The translations under genes and the position numbers were made by a program. From contig DJYC01000061.1 of assembly GCA_002448445.1 (NCBI GenBank), positions 1-26,425 of the forward strand: a stretch of DNA of 26,425 nucleotides, given 5' to 3'. This document shows positions 1 through 6,696 of the stretch, piece after piece. The notes below the pieces were generated by a model, which was not told where the DNA came from, did not search any database, and saw only the letters and a program-made list of their open reading frames with translations. The DNA comes from Treponema sp. UBA6988 (lineage in GTDB: Bacteria > Spirochaetota > Spirochaetia > Treponematales > Treponemataceae). The number at the start of each line of letters is the position of its first letter. Position 1 is the first letter of the stretch.

Positions 1-45
1 CCTCGCTTCGGAGTAGGGGGTTTTCCCTCCCCTTTGTTTGGGGTC

Positions 46-61
46 CAAGGGCCCTCCCTTG
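46..61 (+). other. Small hairpin upstream of purC, possible end of an upstream unit
   Basis: CAAGGG and CCCTTG form a 6-bp stem around CCCT, inside a GC-rich stretch that begins at the window edge. No T-run follows, so it is not a convincing terminator. The first 58 bases could be the end of another dispersed repeat, but no clear match to the repeats elsewhere in the window was seen. Confidence 0.25.
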
Positions 62-87
62 AAATTCACCCCTCAAAGCGTTAATAT
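59..87 (+). promoter_or_regulatory. Candidate sigma-70 promoter of purC
   Basis: TTGAAA at 59-64 and TAATAT at 82-87 are separated by 17 bp. Transcription would start near 94, giving a leader of about 23 nt that contains the GGAG ribosome-binding site of purC. No riboswitch-sized leader is present. The boxes are read directly from the sequence; their activity is inferred. Confidence 0.45.
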
Positions 88-116
88 AAGGCATCCTTTT
101 TTTGCCGGAGCGTTAT

Positions 117-959
117 ATGAAGAAAATTATCAGCGGAAAAGTCCGCGAAGTTTACGATTTGGAAGACGGACGCATGGTCATCGTTACAACGGACCGCATT
201 TCCGCATTTGACGTAATTCTGCCCACAATGATTACAGACAAGGGCAAAGTCTTAAACGCACTCTCAAACTTCTGGTTTGACTACACAAAAGACATTGTTA
301 AAAACCACATGATTTCGTCCAACCTCAAGGACATGCCAGCCGAATTCCAGAAAAGCGAATTTGAAGGCCGCACAATCCTGGTAAAAAAACTCAAGATGGT
401 ACCATACGAAGTAATCGTACGCGGCTATATGTTCGGCTCAATGTACGAAGCTTACAAAAAGGGAGAAGAATTCCTTGGCCACAAATTCGACAAGGAATAC
501 CAGCAGGCAGAAAAGCTTGACGAACCCATCGTAACACCTTCCACAAAAGCCGCAGAAGGCCACGACATCAACGTAACCCTGGACTACATGAAAAAAGACC
601 TGGGCGAAGAACTCGGCAGCAAAATTGAAAAGGCAGCACTTGCAATCTACAAAAAATGCTACGAACATGCCGCCAAAAACGGAATCATCATTGCAGACAC
701 AAAATTTGAATTCGGCCTTGACGAAAACGGAGACCTAGTCCTTGCAGACGAAGTATTAACCCCAGACTCAAGCCGCTTCTGGAACGCAGCAGAATACAAA
801 GTGGGAACAAGCCCCGCAAGCTACGACAAGCAGTTTGTCCGCGACTGGCTCAAGAACAACAACCTTGCCGGCGACCCCAACATCAAGAGCATCCCAGCAG
901 AAATCGTAGAAAAAACATCCGCCCTCTACCACGAATGCCAGGAAAGAATCTGCAGGTAA
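117..959 (+). CDS. purC: Phosphoribosylaminoimidazole-succinocarboxamide (SAICAR) synthase
   Basis: PurC joins CAIR and aspartate using ATP to give SAICAR in cytosolic de novo purine synthesis. The 280-aa protein has the family's N-terminal signature GKVREVYDL, then TTDRISAFDVILP, the VRGYMFGSMYEAYKKG segment (usual form VRGYLTGS), IIADTKFEFG and DEVLTPDSSRFW. These cover the nucleotide- and substrate-binding parts of the family, and the length fits the longer PurC type. The ATG at 117 is chosen because GGAG at 107-110 lies 6 nt before it; an in-frame TTG at 102 would put that site inside the gene. The gene stands alone, with its own promoter and terminator, and converges on the diguanylate cyclase. 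The only other purine gene here is purM, 16 kb away. Identification is secure. Confidence 0.97.
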   Translation: MKKIISGKVREVYDLEDGRMVIVTTDRISAFDVILPTMITDKGKVLNALSNFWFDYTKDIVKNHMISSNLKDMPAEFQKSEFEGRTILVKKLKMVPYEVIVRGYMFGSMYEAYKKGEEFLGHKFDKEYQQAEKLDEPIVTPSTKAAEGHDINVTLDYMKKDLGEELGSKIEKAALAIYKKCYEHAAKNGIIIADTKFEFGLDENGDLVLADEVLTPDSSRFWNAAEYKVGTSPASYDKQFVRDWLKNNNLAGDPNIKSIPAEIVEKTSALYHECQERICR

Positions 960-973
960 GCAGAAAACTTCAT

Positions 974-1002
974 ACTTGTCCCGCACAAGCGGGATAAGTT
1001 TT
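974..1002 (+). terminator. Rho-independent terminator of purC
   Basis: An 11-bp stem (ACTTGTCCCGC with GCGGGATAAGT, one G-T pair) closes an ACAA loop and is followed by TTTT. It lies 15 nt after the purC stop and just before the 3' end of the convergent diguanylate cyclase gene. In the minus direction no T-run follows the stem. Confidence 0.75.
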
Positions 1003-1009
1003 CCCCCTA

Positions 1010-2185
1010 TCACTTACGTCCCGAACCGCCCCTAAGCAACTTGTGCTTGTGGCTTTTTTCCATATACAAAGCATTGTCAGCAGAAGAAATCAGATCCTTT
1101 TCATCTTCCGAATAAGCGCGTGCCATACCAACACTTATATTAATCTTAAAATTAGCACTATCGGATTCAACACGGCCATTGCTTTCAAAAAGGCTAACAA
1201 GATCCTGCCTAAAATCTTCAGCATCAGCAGGTTTCTTTGCATTTATAACGATTGCAAATTCATCGCCGCCGTAACGCGCAAGAAAGCAAGACTTAAGCTC
1301 CGGGTTAAGTGAACACACAAGCTTTAAAAGCTTTGCGGTTTCTATAAGGGCATTGTCCCCCTCCAAGTGGCCGTAAGTGTCATTTATCTGCTTAAAAAGG
1401 TCAATGTCAATCATGAACAAATACACATTAACATAATTTTCAGCAAGCGAAGTCTTTATGTAGCGGTCAAAAGCACCCCGGTTGTTCAGCCTGGTAAGAG
1501 AGTCGGTAGAAACCTGGGCATTGGCAAAATCAACATGCTCCATCATCAAAAGCAGGGCAAGGGTAATCCAAACAAAGCCTACGTCTGCAATCAGCAAGTG
1601 GGCAAGCCCCGCAAGACAGGGCAAAAAAGAAAACATCAGCTTGGTAGGCCAAAAGCGTTTCTCGTAGCGCCCCATAAAAAGCCTAATCAGAACAATAACC
1701 GACGCAATCGTAAAGTAAAGGTACGTAATGGCAATATGAATAAAATAATACTTTCCCTCTACAATTCTATTCGTCAAAGGATCTGCAAAAGCTATGTGGC
1801 CGGTAAAAAAACTTTCCAGGGAAACAATCATCAGAAAAAGGGCCGGAATATGCATAATGTAATAGCGGTTTCCCATAAAAAGCCATTTTCGCCGCTGGGG
1901 ATTCTCGCATATTATGTAAATGCACCAGTAGCAACCAATAATACCGGAAATTCCATTCCTTATGTCTATCAAAAGCGTCTGGGCAATATTAGCAATTTTA
2001 TTAGTCCGCCCAACCAGAAGATCACTTGCAATAATAATGGCAGAAATCAGTGCAGTGGCCCAAAGTATATTGATGAACAATATAGTGTTGGTTTGCCGGT
2101 CTAAGGTATACTTAACTTTGTACAATATGAACAATACTATGATTATCGTGATAATATTGTATACAACGTCGTATAAAAGATGCAT
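1010..2185 (-). CDS. Membrane-bound diguanylate cyclase (GGDEF domain)
   Basis: This 391-aa protein should make cyclic di-GMP from two GTP. Residues 1 to about 225 hold six or seven hydrophobic segments that form a membrane sensor module not assigned to a named family. Residues from about 228 form a GGDEF domain: DSLTRLNNRGAF, FMIDIDLFKQINDTYGH, then an intact GGDEF at 306-310 within ARYGGDEFAIVI. The product-inhibition I-site (RxxD nine residues before the GGDEF) is absent, the equivalent positions reading LKSC, so feedback by c-di-GMP through that site is not expected. No EAL or HD-GYP domain is present. The ATG at 2185 keeps the first membrane segment whole, but no ribosome-binding site precedes it; a strong promoter ends 7 nt before it, suggesting a leaderless mRNA. 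The input signal is unknown. Confidence 0.93.
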   Translation of the reverse strand: MHLLYDVVYNIITIIIVLFILYKVKYTLDRQTNTILFINILWATALISAIIIASDLLVGRTNKIANIAQTLLIDIRNGISGIIGCYWCIYIICENPQRRKWLFMGNRYYIMHIPALFLMIVSLESFFTGHIAFADPLTNRIVEGKYYFIHIAITYLYFTIASVIVLIRLFMGRYEKRFWPTKLMFSFLPCLAGLAHLLIADVGFVWITLALLLMMEHVDFANAQVSTDSLTRLNNRGAFDRYIKTSLAENYVNVYLFMIDIDLFKQINDTYGHLEGDNALIETAKLLKLVCSLNPELKSCFLARYGGDEFAIVINAKKPADAEDFRQDLVSLFESNGRVESDSANFKINISVGMARAYSEDEKDLISSADNALYMEKSHKHKLLRGGSGRK

Positions 2186-2192
2186 CCATTTT

Positions 2193-2221
2193 ATTATAAA
2201 CGCTTTTTTTTGTGATGTAAA
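2193..2221 (-). promoter_or_regulatory. Sigma-70 promoter of the diguanylate cyclase gene, probably leaderless
   Basis: On the minus strand TTTACA (2221-2216) and a perfect TATAAT (2198-2193) are separated by exactly 17 bp. Only 7 nt separate the -10 box from the ATG at 2185, so the predicted start site falls at or within one base of the start codon. Confidence 0.65.
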
Positions 2222-2320
2222 CTTTTATTTTTTTCTGAATTTTCTCTTCTGGACGGTACTTTTTTCCGCTCTACCTTTTTACTCTTCAGCTAATTCGACC
2301 GAACATGCCTTTCGTCACCG

Positions 2321-2391
2321 CCCTTCCGGGGTTCCGGCATTCGCCTCCATTGCCTGCGGCAACGCTCCGCGCCCCTACACGGCGGCGTAGG
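2321..2391 (-). repeat. Structured intergenic repeat, member D (short)
   Basis: It begins 5 nt after the stop of the (p)ppGpp synthetase gene and matches the first part of members A and B on the minus strand. The hairpins are CGC-GGA-GCG, then TTGCC-GCA-GGCAA, then GGC-GAAT-GCC followed by GGAACCCC. The same places in member A read CGCGC-GTA-GCGCG, TTCC-GTA-GGAA and GGC-GAAA-GCC. It starts CCTACGCC instead of CTAGCCCC and lacks the later part seen in A, B and C. Confidence 0.55.
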
Positions 2392-2396
2392 TCTTT

Positions 2397-3107
2397 TTAA
2401 GAAAGAATCTCCTCCACATCATCATAGACCTTAAAACCGGGAATGTTTTTTGCCAAATTCTGCATTCTCTCATCATTACGCGCGATTGCCTCTGCAATAG
2501 AATGCAGCTCCTTGCTAATATTGGCAGGCATGGCGTAGTCCTTTTTGTAGTGCAGCTGGTGCTCAAGGCTGGCCCAAAAGTCCATGGCTATAGTCCTAAT
2601 CTGAATTTCAACAGGAATTTCCCTCTTCTGGTCAGAAAAATACACGCCAACTTTTACAATCACGTGCAGGCTTCTGTAGCCGCTTTCCTTGGGATGCTTT
2701 ATATAGTCCTTTAGTTCTATTAGCGTTATGTCATCCTGCTTTAAAAGCATCTGGGTAACGCGGTAAACATCGCTTATAAAGGGGCAGGTAACGCGGATGC
2801 CGGCAATGTCGTAAAGCTTGTTCACCATGTTGTCCATGGTAAAGGAAAGGCCCTTGCGCTGAAGCTTTTCCGCAATGCTCATCGGCTCCTTAATGCGGCT
2901 TGTAATAGTCTCTATTGGGTTACGCTCATGCTTGCTTTGGAATTCATCCTCAAGAATCTCAAATTTAGTAACAATCTGCTTTATCCCGCTTTCGTACAGC
3001 ATCAAAAGCTGCTGGAACTCCATGGCAGTGTCTATAATGGCCTGCGGGCTGGAAAAAAGTTCCTTGTTGTCGCGCACGGTATTGCGAAGAATTAATTCCT
3101 GATTCAT
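2397..3107 (-). CDS. Small alarmone synthetase, RelA/SpoT domain (RelQ/YjbM-like)
   Basis: This is predicted to make (p)ppGpp by moving pyrophosphate from ATP to GDP or GTP. At 236 aa it is the size of single-domain small alarmone synthetases: it has no HD hydrolase domain and no TGS or ACT domains. Diagnostic stretches are ITSRIKEPMSIAEKL, YDIAGIRVTCPFISDVYRV, HPKESGYRSLHVIV and VEIQIRTIAMDFWASLEHQLHYK, in the usual order; the last is typical of RelQ/YjbM proteins. There is no clear ribosome-binding site before the ATG, and a weak promoter-like pair ends 6 nt upstream. With no hydrolase domain, some other enzyme must remove the alarmone. It lies next to a c-di-GMP synthase, but the two genes are separated by a repeat and the cyclase has its own promoter. 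Confidence 0.93.
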   Translation of the reverse strand: MNQELILRNTVRDNKELFSSPQAIIDTAMEFQQLLMLYESGIKQIVTKFEILEDEFQSKHERNPIETITSRIKEPMSIAEKLQRKGLSFTMDNMVNKLYDIAGIRVTCPFISDVYRVTQMLLKQDDITLIELKDYIKHPKESGYRSLHVIVKVGVYFSDQKREIPVEIQIRTIAMDFWASLEHQLHYKKDYAMPANISKELHSIAEAIARNDERMQNLAKNIPGFKVYDDVEEILS

Positions 3108-3113
3108 ATTTAA

Positions 3114-3143
3114 AATATAATGATTTTTTGCCTATTTGACCAA
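3114..3143 (-). promoter_or_regulatory. Weak candidate promoter of the alarmone synthetase gene
   Basis: On the minus strand TTGGTC (3143-3138) and TATATT (3119-3114) are 18 bp apart, and the -10 box ends 6 nt before the ATG at 3107. The -35 box is poor. The position matches the leaderless arrangement seen at other genes in this window. Confidence 0.3.
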
Positions 3144-3165
3144 ATATTTTTTTGTTATTTCCATT

Positions 3166-3969
3166 TTACGGATGAATCATGTCCATATTGGAAAAGCCAA
3201 AAATAATTTCGTTCTTTTTTATTGTGCAGCCCAAGTCAAACTTTGTTAAAAGCCTAAGCGTAAACTCATTTTTGTTAAAGAGCCAATCATCCTTGTATTG
3301 CTTGCGAATAAGCTTTTTGTAAGCGGCATATTCCTTATCACTTATGCAAACTCTGTAATAAATTGGCAACTGGTTTGTCTGTACGGGAACTCCGCCAGAA
3401 TAATTCTTTTCGATGACTTCTACATTCTTTTTTTCAATATTAAAATTTGTTCCATAATAAAAAAGTAGCTTAACAAAATCTATATTCTTACAATCCTCTG
3501 CGCTCAAAGACTTCTTTTTGTAATATTCAGAAATAAGCTCCTTGTGGCTATAGCTGTAATAGATTCCGCGAAGCTCTTCAATTAAATTGCACCTGTAAAA
3601 CTTTTTGGAATTCTCTTCATAAGCCCAATATTCATTTATAACAGAGTATTTTTTTCCTTCTGACAAATATTCAATAAGATATTCTTCACCACCAGGAAGG
3701 CAAGCTTTTTCAATCTTAAGGTCAACTATCTCTTTTGCGGATTTTATCTTTTCGTCCAGCAAAATCAGGTTTTCATTCAACTTATTGTCTATCAGGGCAG
3801 AAACGTCATAATCCCCAGGAATGTTACCGGTGAATATTTTTGTTAACTTCCTGCCACTTTCCAAATAGACAACCACATCAGCCTTTCTCTCGTCATGGGA
3901 AAATGCGTGCGGAATGCAAAGGCAAATTGCAAAAAACGCCACAAATACTTTTTTCGTTGTGCTAAACAA
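3166..3969 (-). CDS. Exported protein of unknown function
   Basis: I do not recognise this 267-aa protein. It begins MFSTTKK and continues with the hydrophobic segment VFVAFFAICLCIPHAFS, a typical cleavable signal peptide, so the mature part should lie in the periplasm or beyond. The rest is rich in Lys, Glu and Tyr with no repeats, lipobox or further membrane segments. The TTG start at 3969 is chosen because GGAGGAG lies 6 nt before it and it places the lysines directly before the hydrophobic core. An ATG five codons earlier (3984) would overlap that ribosome-binding site, and longer versions add a second hydrophobic stretch. Its promoter region is shared, divergently, with the candidate small RNA at 4041-4127. 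That it is a gene is fairly sure; its function is open. Confidence 0.75.
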   Translation of the reverse strand: MFSTTKKVFVAFFAICLCIPHAFSHDERKADVVVYLESGRKLTKIFTGNIPGDYDVSALIDNKLNENLILLDEKIKSAKEIVDLKIEKACLPGGEEYLIEYLSEGKKYSVINEYWAYEENSKKFYRCNLIEELRGIYYSYSHKELISEYYKKKSLSAEDCKNIDFVKLLFYYGTNFNIEKKNVEVIEKNYSGGVPVQTNQLPIYYRVCISDKEYAAYKKLIRKQYKDDWLFNKNEFTLRLLTKFDLGCTIKKNEIIFGFSNMDMIHP

Positions 3970-4005
3970 AGTGGACTCCTCCATCAAATATTTTTTAGTG
4001 GGTGT

Positions 4006-4034
4006 TTGACAAAACAACAACAGCACTATATACT
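4006..4034 (+). promoter_or_regulatory. Strong sigma-70 promoter facing an interval without a protein gene
   Basis: A perfect TTGACA (4006-4011) and TATACT (4029-4034) are spaced by 17 bp on the plus strand. No plus-strand protein gene follows. A rho-independent terminator lies about 50-90 nt downstream, which is why a small RNA is called at 4041. Confidence 0.6.
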
Positions 4035-4040
4035 TATAAA

Positions 4041-4127
4041 AAAGGAGACACTTGCAAGCAAGCAACTGACTCCGTAGCGTTAATGCAAACCGCCCACGAA
4101 GTTCGTCACACTGAGGGCGGTTTTTTT
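4041..4127 (+). ncRNA. Candidate small RNA of about 87 nt
   Basis: The call rests on a near-consensus promoter (4006-4034), a predicted start near 4041, and a terminator at 4087-4127. The RNA would begin with a purine-rich AAAAGGAGA stretch, then a GCAAGCAAGCAA repeat, before the terminator hairpin. AGGAG followed by TTG at 4052 could start a five-codon peptide (MQASN), which may be chance. It is divergent from the exported-protein gene and does not overlap the chosen start of that gene. I know of no family match. Alternatively the promoter is a remnant and the hairpin ends the minus-strand exported-protein operon. Confidence 0.45.
4087..4127 (+). terminator. Rho-independent terminator of the candidate sRNA
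   Basis: AAACCGCCC (4087-4095) pairs with GGGCGGTTT (4115-4123), and the T-run continues to 4127 (seven T). The loop contains ACGAAGTTCGT, itself able to pair. In the minus direction only three T follow the stem, so plus is the better orientation, though it might act both ways for the operon starting at 5831. Confidence 0.7.
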
Positions 4128-4191
4128 ATGCTCTAAGACCTATTTTTTATAGAGCAACAAGTCTACACGTTAAAAAGCTACTAAGTTCAAT

Positions 4192-4319
4192 TTCGAGTTT
4201 TACAAATACATGTCATTCTCGGGCTTGACCCGGGAATCTTTTAAGCAGATTATCGGGTCGTGGTTCGACTACGCTCACCAACCGCCCGATAATGACACAT
4301 TTTGTGCAAAAAACTCGAA
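4192..4319. repeat. Nested palindromic repeat of the GTCATTC family
   Basis: Paired arms nest inside one another. TTCGAGTTTT (4192-4201) pairs with AAAACTCGAA (4310-4319). TGTCATT (4211-4217) pairs with AATGACA (4291-4297). ATTATCGGG (4249-4257) pairs with CCCGATAAT (4285-4293), and the small hairpin 4217-4235 has loop CTTGA. The innermost loop has TTCGACTACGCTCA between TGG and CCA. The start GTCATTCTCGGGCTTGACCC resembles the repeat at 25782, so this is a dispersed family. It lies 8 nt after the stop of the 4327 gene and may serve as its transcription end. Confidence 0.65.
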
Positions 4320-4326
4320 TTTCGAC

Positions 4327-4914
4327 CTACTGGTCTTCGGCCACTTTTTCCGAAAGGACGTAGGCTGTAACAGTACTGTAGCTTGGTGCATCAAAAAAAG
4401 TCACTTCCGTAAGGTTTATCTTTGCAGTAACAGGAAAACTTTCGCCAATGCAGACAAGGGTTCCTGCCGCAAGAGAATTTATGCGAACGTCGGAAAGGTC
4501 AAGCGAGCGGTAAACTGCACATGCCTTGGAAATCTTTCCGGTCTTAAAAGCTTTGCAAACCCTGTTGCTTATTGCCCAGTAGTCAGTGTTGTTGTAGCGC
4601 ACGCGGACAAAATCATTCTTTGCGCTTTCCCCGTTGGAAACACGCCATGCTGTCTTTTTGTCTTCCAGCAAATTTCCAAAGGCATCCACCTGGTCGCTAA
4701 GATAAATCTCAAGGCGTTCCCCGCGCTTAACATTTGCCGCCCAAATCATAACGCCGTTCTGGTTCTGCACCCAAAGCGAACCCAAGTCCTGCATCATAAT
4801 TCCAGGCTCTGTGTTTTCAAAAGCCGGATCAAGCGCATCCTGAGCAGAAGCAAGTGCCGCCCCTGCCAACAAAATAAAAACTGTATTCAAAAAAAATTTC
4901 TTAATGCTTTTCAT
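4327..4914 (-). CDS. Exported SH3-like protein, paralogue of the next gene upstream
   Basis: This is a 195-aa protein with a clear signal peptide: MKSIKK, a hydrophobic core, and a probable cleavage after ALASA. The mature part has segments parallel to the upstream lipoprotein: LGSLWVQNQNGVMIWAANV against GGSLWRENASGYMEWVRDV, and NDFVRVRYNNTDYWA against RNFVHVLYNSSDYWA. The aromatic, beta-rich pattern recalls bacterial SH3-like domains, but no catalytic motif is seen. The ATG at 4914 puts the lysines directly before the hydrophobic core; upstream in-frame TTG (4929) and GTG (4920) have no better ribosome-binding site. It starts 23 nt after the stop of the paralogue and is probably cotranscribed. 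A role at the envelope is inferred; binding partners are unknown. Confidence 0.75.
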   Translation of the reverse strand: MKSIKKFFLNTVFILLAGAALASAQDALDPAFENTEPGIMMQDLGSLWVQNQNGVMIWAANVKRGERLEIYLSDQVDAFGNLLEDKKTAWRVSNGESAKNDFVRVRYNNTDYWAISNRVCKAFKTGKISKACAVYRSLDLSDVRINSLAAGTLVCIGESFPVTAKINLTEVTFFDAPSYSTVTAYVLSEKVAEDQ

Positions 4915-4937
4915 TTCCACACATCCCAAAGGCAGGC

Positions 4938-5831
4938 CTAATAGTTCTTAATCTTTGCGCGAACAGAATCGCTTATGTCCAAGCGTCCAGCAATATCCTT
5001 TAGCTCGTTCCTAACAACTCCATCCTGAATCAAAAGAAGACCGTTTCCGCCCCTCTGCCCAAGCTTTCCCAAAATATGCATGGCCATAATGTCGTCTGCT
5101 TTTGTGCTGATTTTTTCTGCAACCATAAACTTGTTTGGAATAAGACCGTAATCGCGGAGGTAAACGCTAACAGGAAGCATTTTGGAAGAAGCCCCTTCCG
5201 CAGAAGCATCGTGGGAATTAAGAACCGCAAGCTCCACTCCCTCGCCAACCCAACGCCCGGCCTTTGCAGCGGCATCAGAAGAATCATAAAGGAAAGAACC
5301 GCCGTCTATAACAATTCCGGGCTTTGCGTCTACCGCGATAAAAATTTCCTGTGCCCAGTAGTCAGAAGAATTGTAAAGCACGTGGACAAAATTCCTTCTG
5401 CTCCAGTCAGACGTACGCAAGGCATTGCGCTTTATTTCCGCAGGATAGCTGTCGTTCTTGTCCGGATTGCGGTAGGCACCAACGGCAGTTCCAGCAGGCA
5501 CGTCGCGCACCCATTCCATGTAGCCGCTTGCATTCTCACGCCACAAGGAGCCACCCAGCATAACGGATTCAAGCGTAGAAGAAGTTGATTCAATCTTAAT
5601 AAAGGTCTCTTCCTGTACAGTCTCAGAATCTTCATCTTCTGCAGAAAGACTTTGGTCTGAATTCTTTTTTGAACAGCCTGTAAGAGTTGTCATAAGGATT
5701 ACAGGTGCGGCAAGAGCTGCAAGAATAGACAAGACCAAAGACAGGACTAAAGCAGAACAAATTACTGTTTCCTTTGCCTTAGAAAATAATTCTTTTGTTT
5801 TTGTAAATGTGCTGATTTTTTTTCCACCCAT
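4938..5831 (-). CDS. Lipoprotein with SH3-like segments
   Basis: This 297-aa protein has a long basic N-terminus, a hydrophobic core near residues 24-47 and a lipobox-like TLTGC followed by SKKNSDQ, so it should be lipid-anchored. An acidic Ser/Asp/Glu linker precedes a beta-rich region. That region contains GGSLWRENASGYMEWV and RNFVHVLYNSSDYWA, both mirrored in the downstream gene, then a C-terminal part (about 215-297) with no counterpart there. The C-terminus ends SDSVRAKIKNY. The ATG at 5831 has AAGGA only one base before it, too close for normal use, and an excellent promoter whose -10 box ends 6 nt upstream, so a leaderless mRNA is likely. The function is not recognised. Confidence 0.78.
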   Translation of the reverse strand: MGGKKISTFTKTKELFSKAKETVICSALVLSLVLSILAALAAPVILMTTLTGCSKKNSDQSLSAEDEDSETVQEETFIKIESTSSTLESVMLGGSLWRENASGYMEWVRDVPAGTAVGAYRNPDKNDSYPAEIKRNALRTSDWSRRNFVHVLYNSSDYWAQEIFIAVDAKPGIVIDGGSFLYDSSDAAAKAGRWVGEGVELAVLNSHDASAEGASSKMLPVSVYLRDYGLIPNKFMVAEKISTKADDIMAMHILGKLGQRGGNGLLLIQDGVVRNELKDIAGRLDISDSVRAKIKNY

Positions 5832-5837
5832 ATCCTT

Positions 5838-5866
5838 ATTCTAACATCTGTGTTTTTATTTTGCAA
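5838..5866 (-). promoter_or_regulatory. Extended -10 promoter of the lipoprotein pair
   Basis: On the minus strand TTGCAA (5866-5861) and TAGAAT (5843-5838) are 17 bp apart, with an upstream TG forming TGTTAGAAT. The -10 box ends 6 nt before the ATG. The -35 box lies inside the last codons of the NYN gene, so the two lipoprotein genes can be expressed separately from it. The ten bases ATGTTAGAAT recur at the sensory operon promoter (14150-14141). Confidence 0.6.
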
Positions 5867-6683
5867 CAGGGCGGTAGAAAAGGATGAACCTCCTCCTTCC
5901 ACCAGAGCCCTGTGTGCGCTGAACCTCAAAATCATCTGAAAGATATTCAATCAAATCAGAAAGCTTTTTAAAGCCGTAGTCAAGGGTGTCAAAGCCCGGA
6001 TCCTGCCTCTTAAAATATGAACCTGCCGCGCTAACGTCTGCCCATCCCGTTTCGTCTGCATAGCGGTTGTAGGCATTCATCAGAAGCTTGTAAATCTTTC
6101 TGAACTGGCGGTCAGTCATAGTTTCGTTTCTGGAGCGGTGCTGGAAAAGACCAAGGCCGGAAGACTTCTTTGCCTTGTGGGGCTGCTTTTCAACCTCCTT
6201 AAGCTTTTCTTCCTCTTCCTCACTCTCTTCCTCTTCCGCATCCTGAAGGTTTTCTATATAGATAAAATTGTCACATGCGTTTACGAATGACTGGGGTGTT
6301 TTCTTTTGCCCCACTCCGTAAACAACAAGCTGGCTTTCCCTAAGACGAGTTGCAAGTTTTGTAAAGTCGCTGTCGCTTGTTACAAGAACAAAGGCATCGT
6401 ACTTGTCCGTGTAGAGCAAATCCATGGCATCTATAATCATTGCGCTGTCGCTGGAATTTTTTCCGCGCGTGTAGGCAAACTGCTGAACCGGAATTATTGC
6501 GTTGTCGTTAAGCTCCTTCTTCCAGTTCTTTAGGGTGTCCAGGGAAAAGTCTCCGTATGCCCTCTTTGTAATCACGTGGCCGTAAACCGCAACTTCCTGA
6601 ATGATGGAACGAAGCTTGTTCACAGGTGTGTTGTCAGCGTCTATCAAAACTGCAATTTTTTTCTGCTCGTCTATATCTATCAT
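5856..6683 (-). CDS. NYN-domain protein with C-terminal OST-HTH/LOTUS-like domain, putative RNase (LabA-like)
   Basis: Residues 8 to about 145 form a NYN (PIN-like) domain of the LabA/DUF88 type. Its acidic residues fit metal-dependent RNA cleavage: VLIDADN with D15 and D17, SSDSAMIIDAM with D79, and VTSDSDF with D104 and D106. An acidic linker (about 147-166, mostly Glu) leads to a basic patch, and residues about 190-272 (RKIYKLLMNAYNRYADETGW to GGRRRFILFYRP) match the OST-HTH/LOTUS fold, which binds RNA. At 275 aa the length fits the family. The ATG at 6683 follows GTGGAG by 7 nt. That ribosome-binding site lies only 2 nt from the base of the 145-bp inverted repeat, so RNA folding could affect its expression. 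Enzyme activity is inferred from the family; the substrate is unknown. Confidence 0.88.
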   Translation of the reverse strand: MIDIDEQKKIAVLIDADNTPVNKLRSIIQEVAVYGHVITKRAYGDFSLDTLKNWKKELNDNAIIPVQQFAYTRGKNSSDSAMIIDAMDLLYTDKYDAFVLVTSDSDFTKLATRLRESQLVVYGVGQKKTPQSFVNACDNFIYIENLQDAEEEESEEEEEKLKEVEKQPHKAKKSSGLGLFQHRSRNETMTDRQFRKIYKLLMNAYNRYADETGWADVSAAGSYFKRQDPGFDTLDYGFKKLSDLIEYLSDDFEVQRTQGSGGRRRFILFYRPVAK

Positions 6684-6696
6684 ATTATAGCTCCAC

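Noticed and set aside
1367..2104. Plus-strand frame of 245 codons opposite the diguanylate cyclase
   Set aside because: It is rich in Lys, Asn and Gln with no domain, and lies antisense to an unmistakable GGDEF gene.
4210..4941. Plus-strand frame of 243 codons opposite the exported protein gene
   Set aside because: It is antisense to a gene with signal peptide and paralogue, and its start lies in a palindromic repeat.
6684..6689. TATAAT immediately before the NYN gene ATG as its promoter
   Set aside because: Transcription would start inside the coding region, and a good ribosome-binding site lies upstream of it, so the mRNA must begin earlier.
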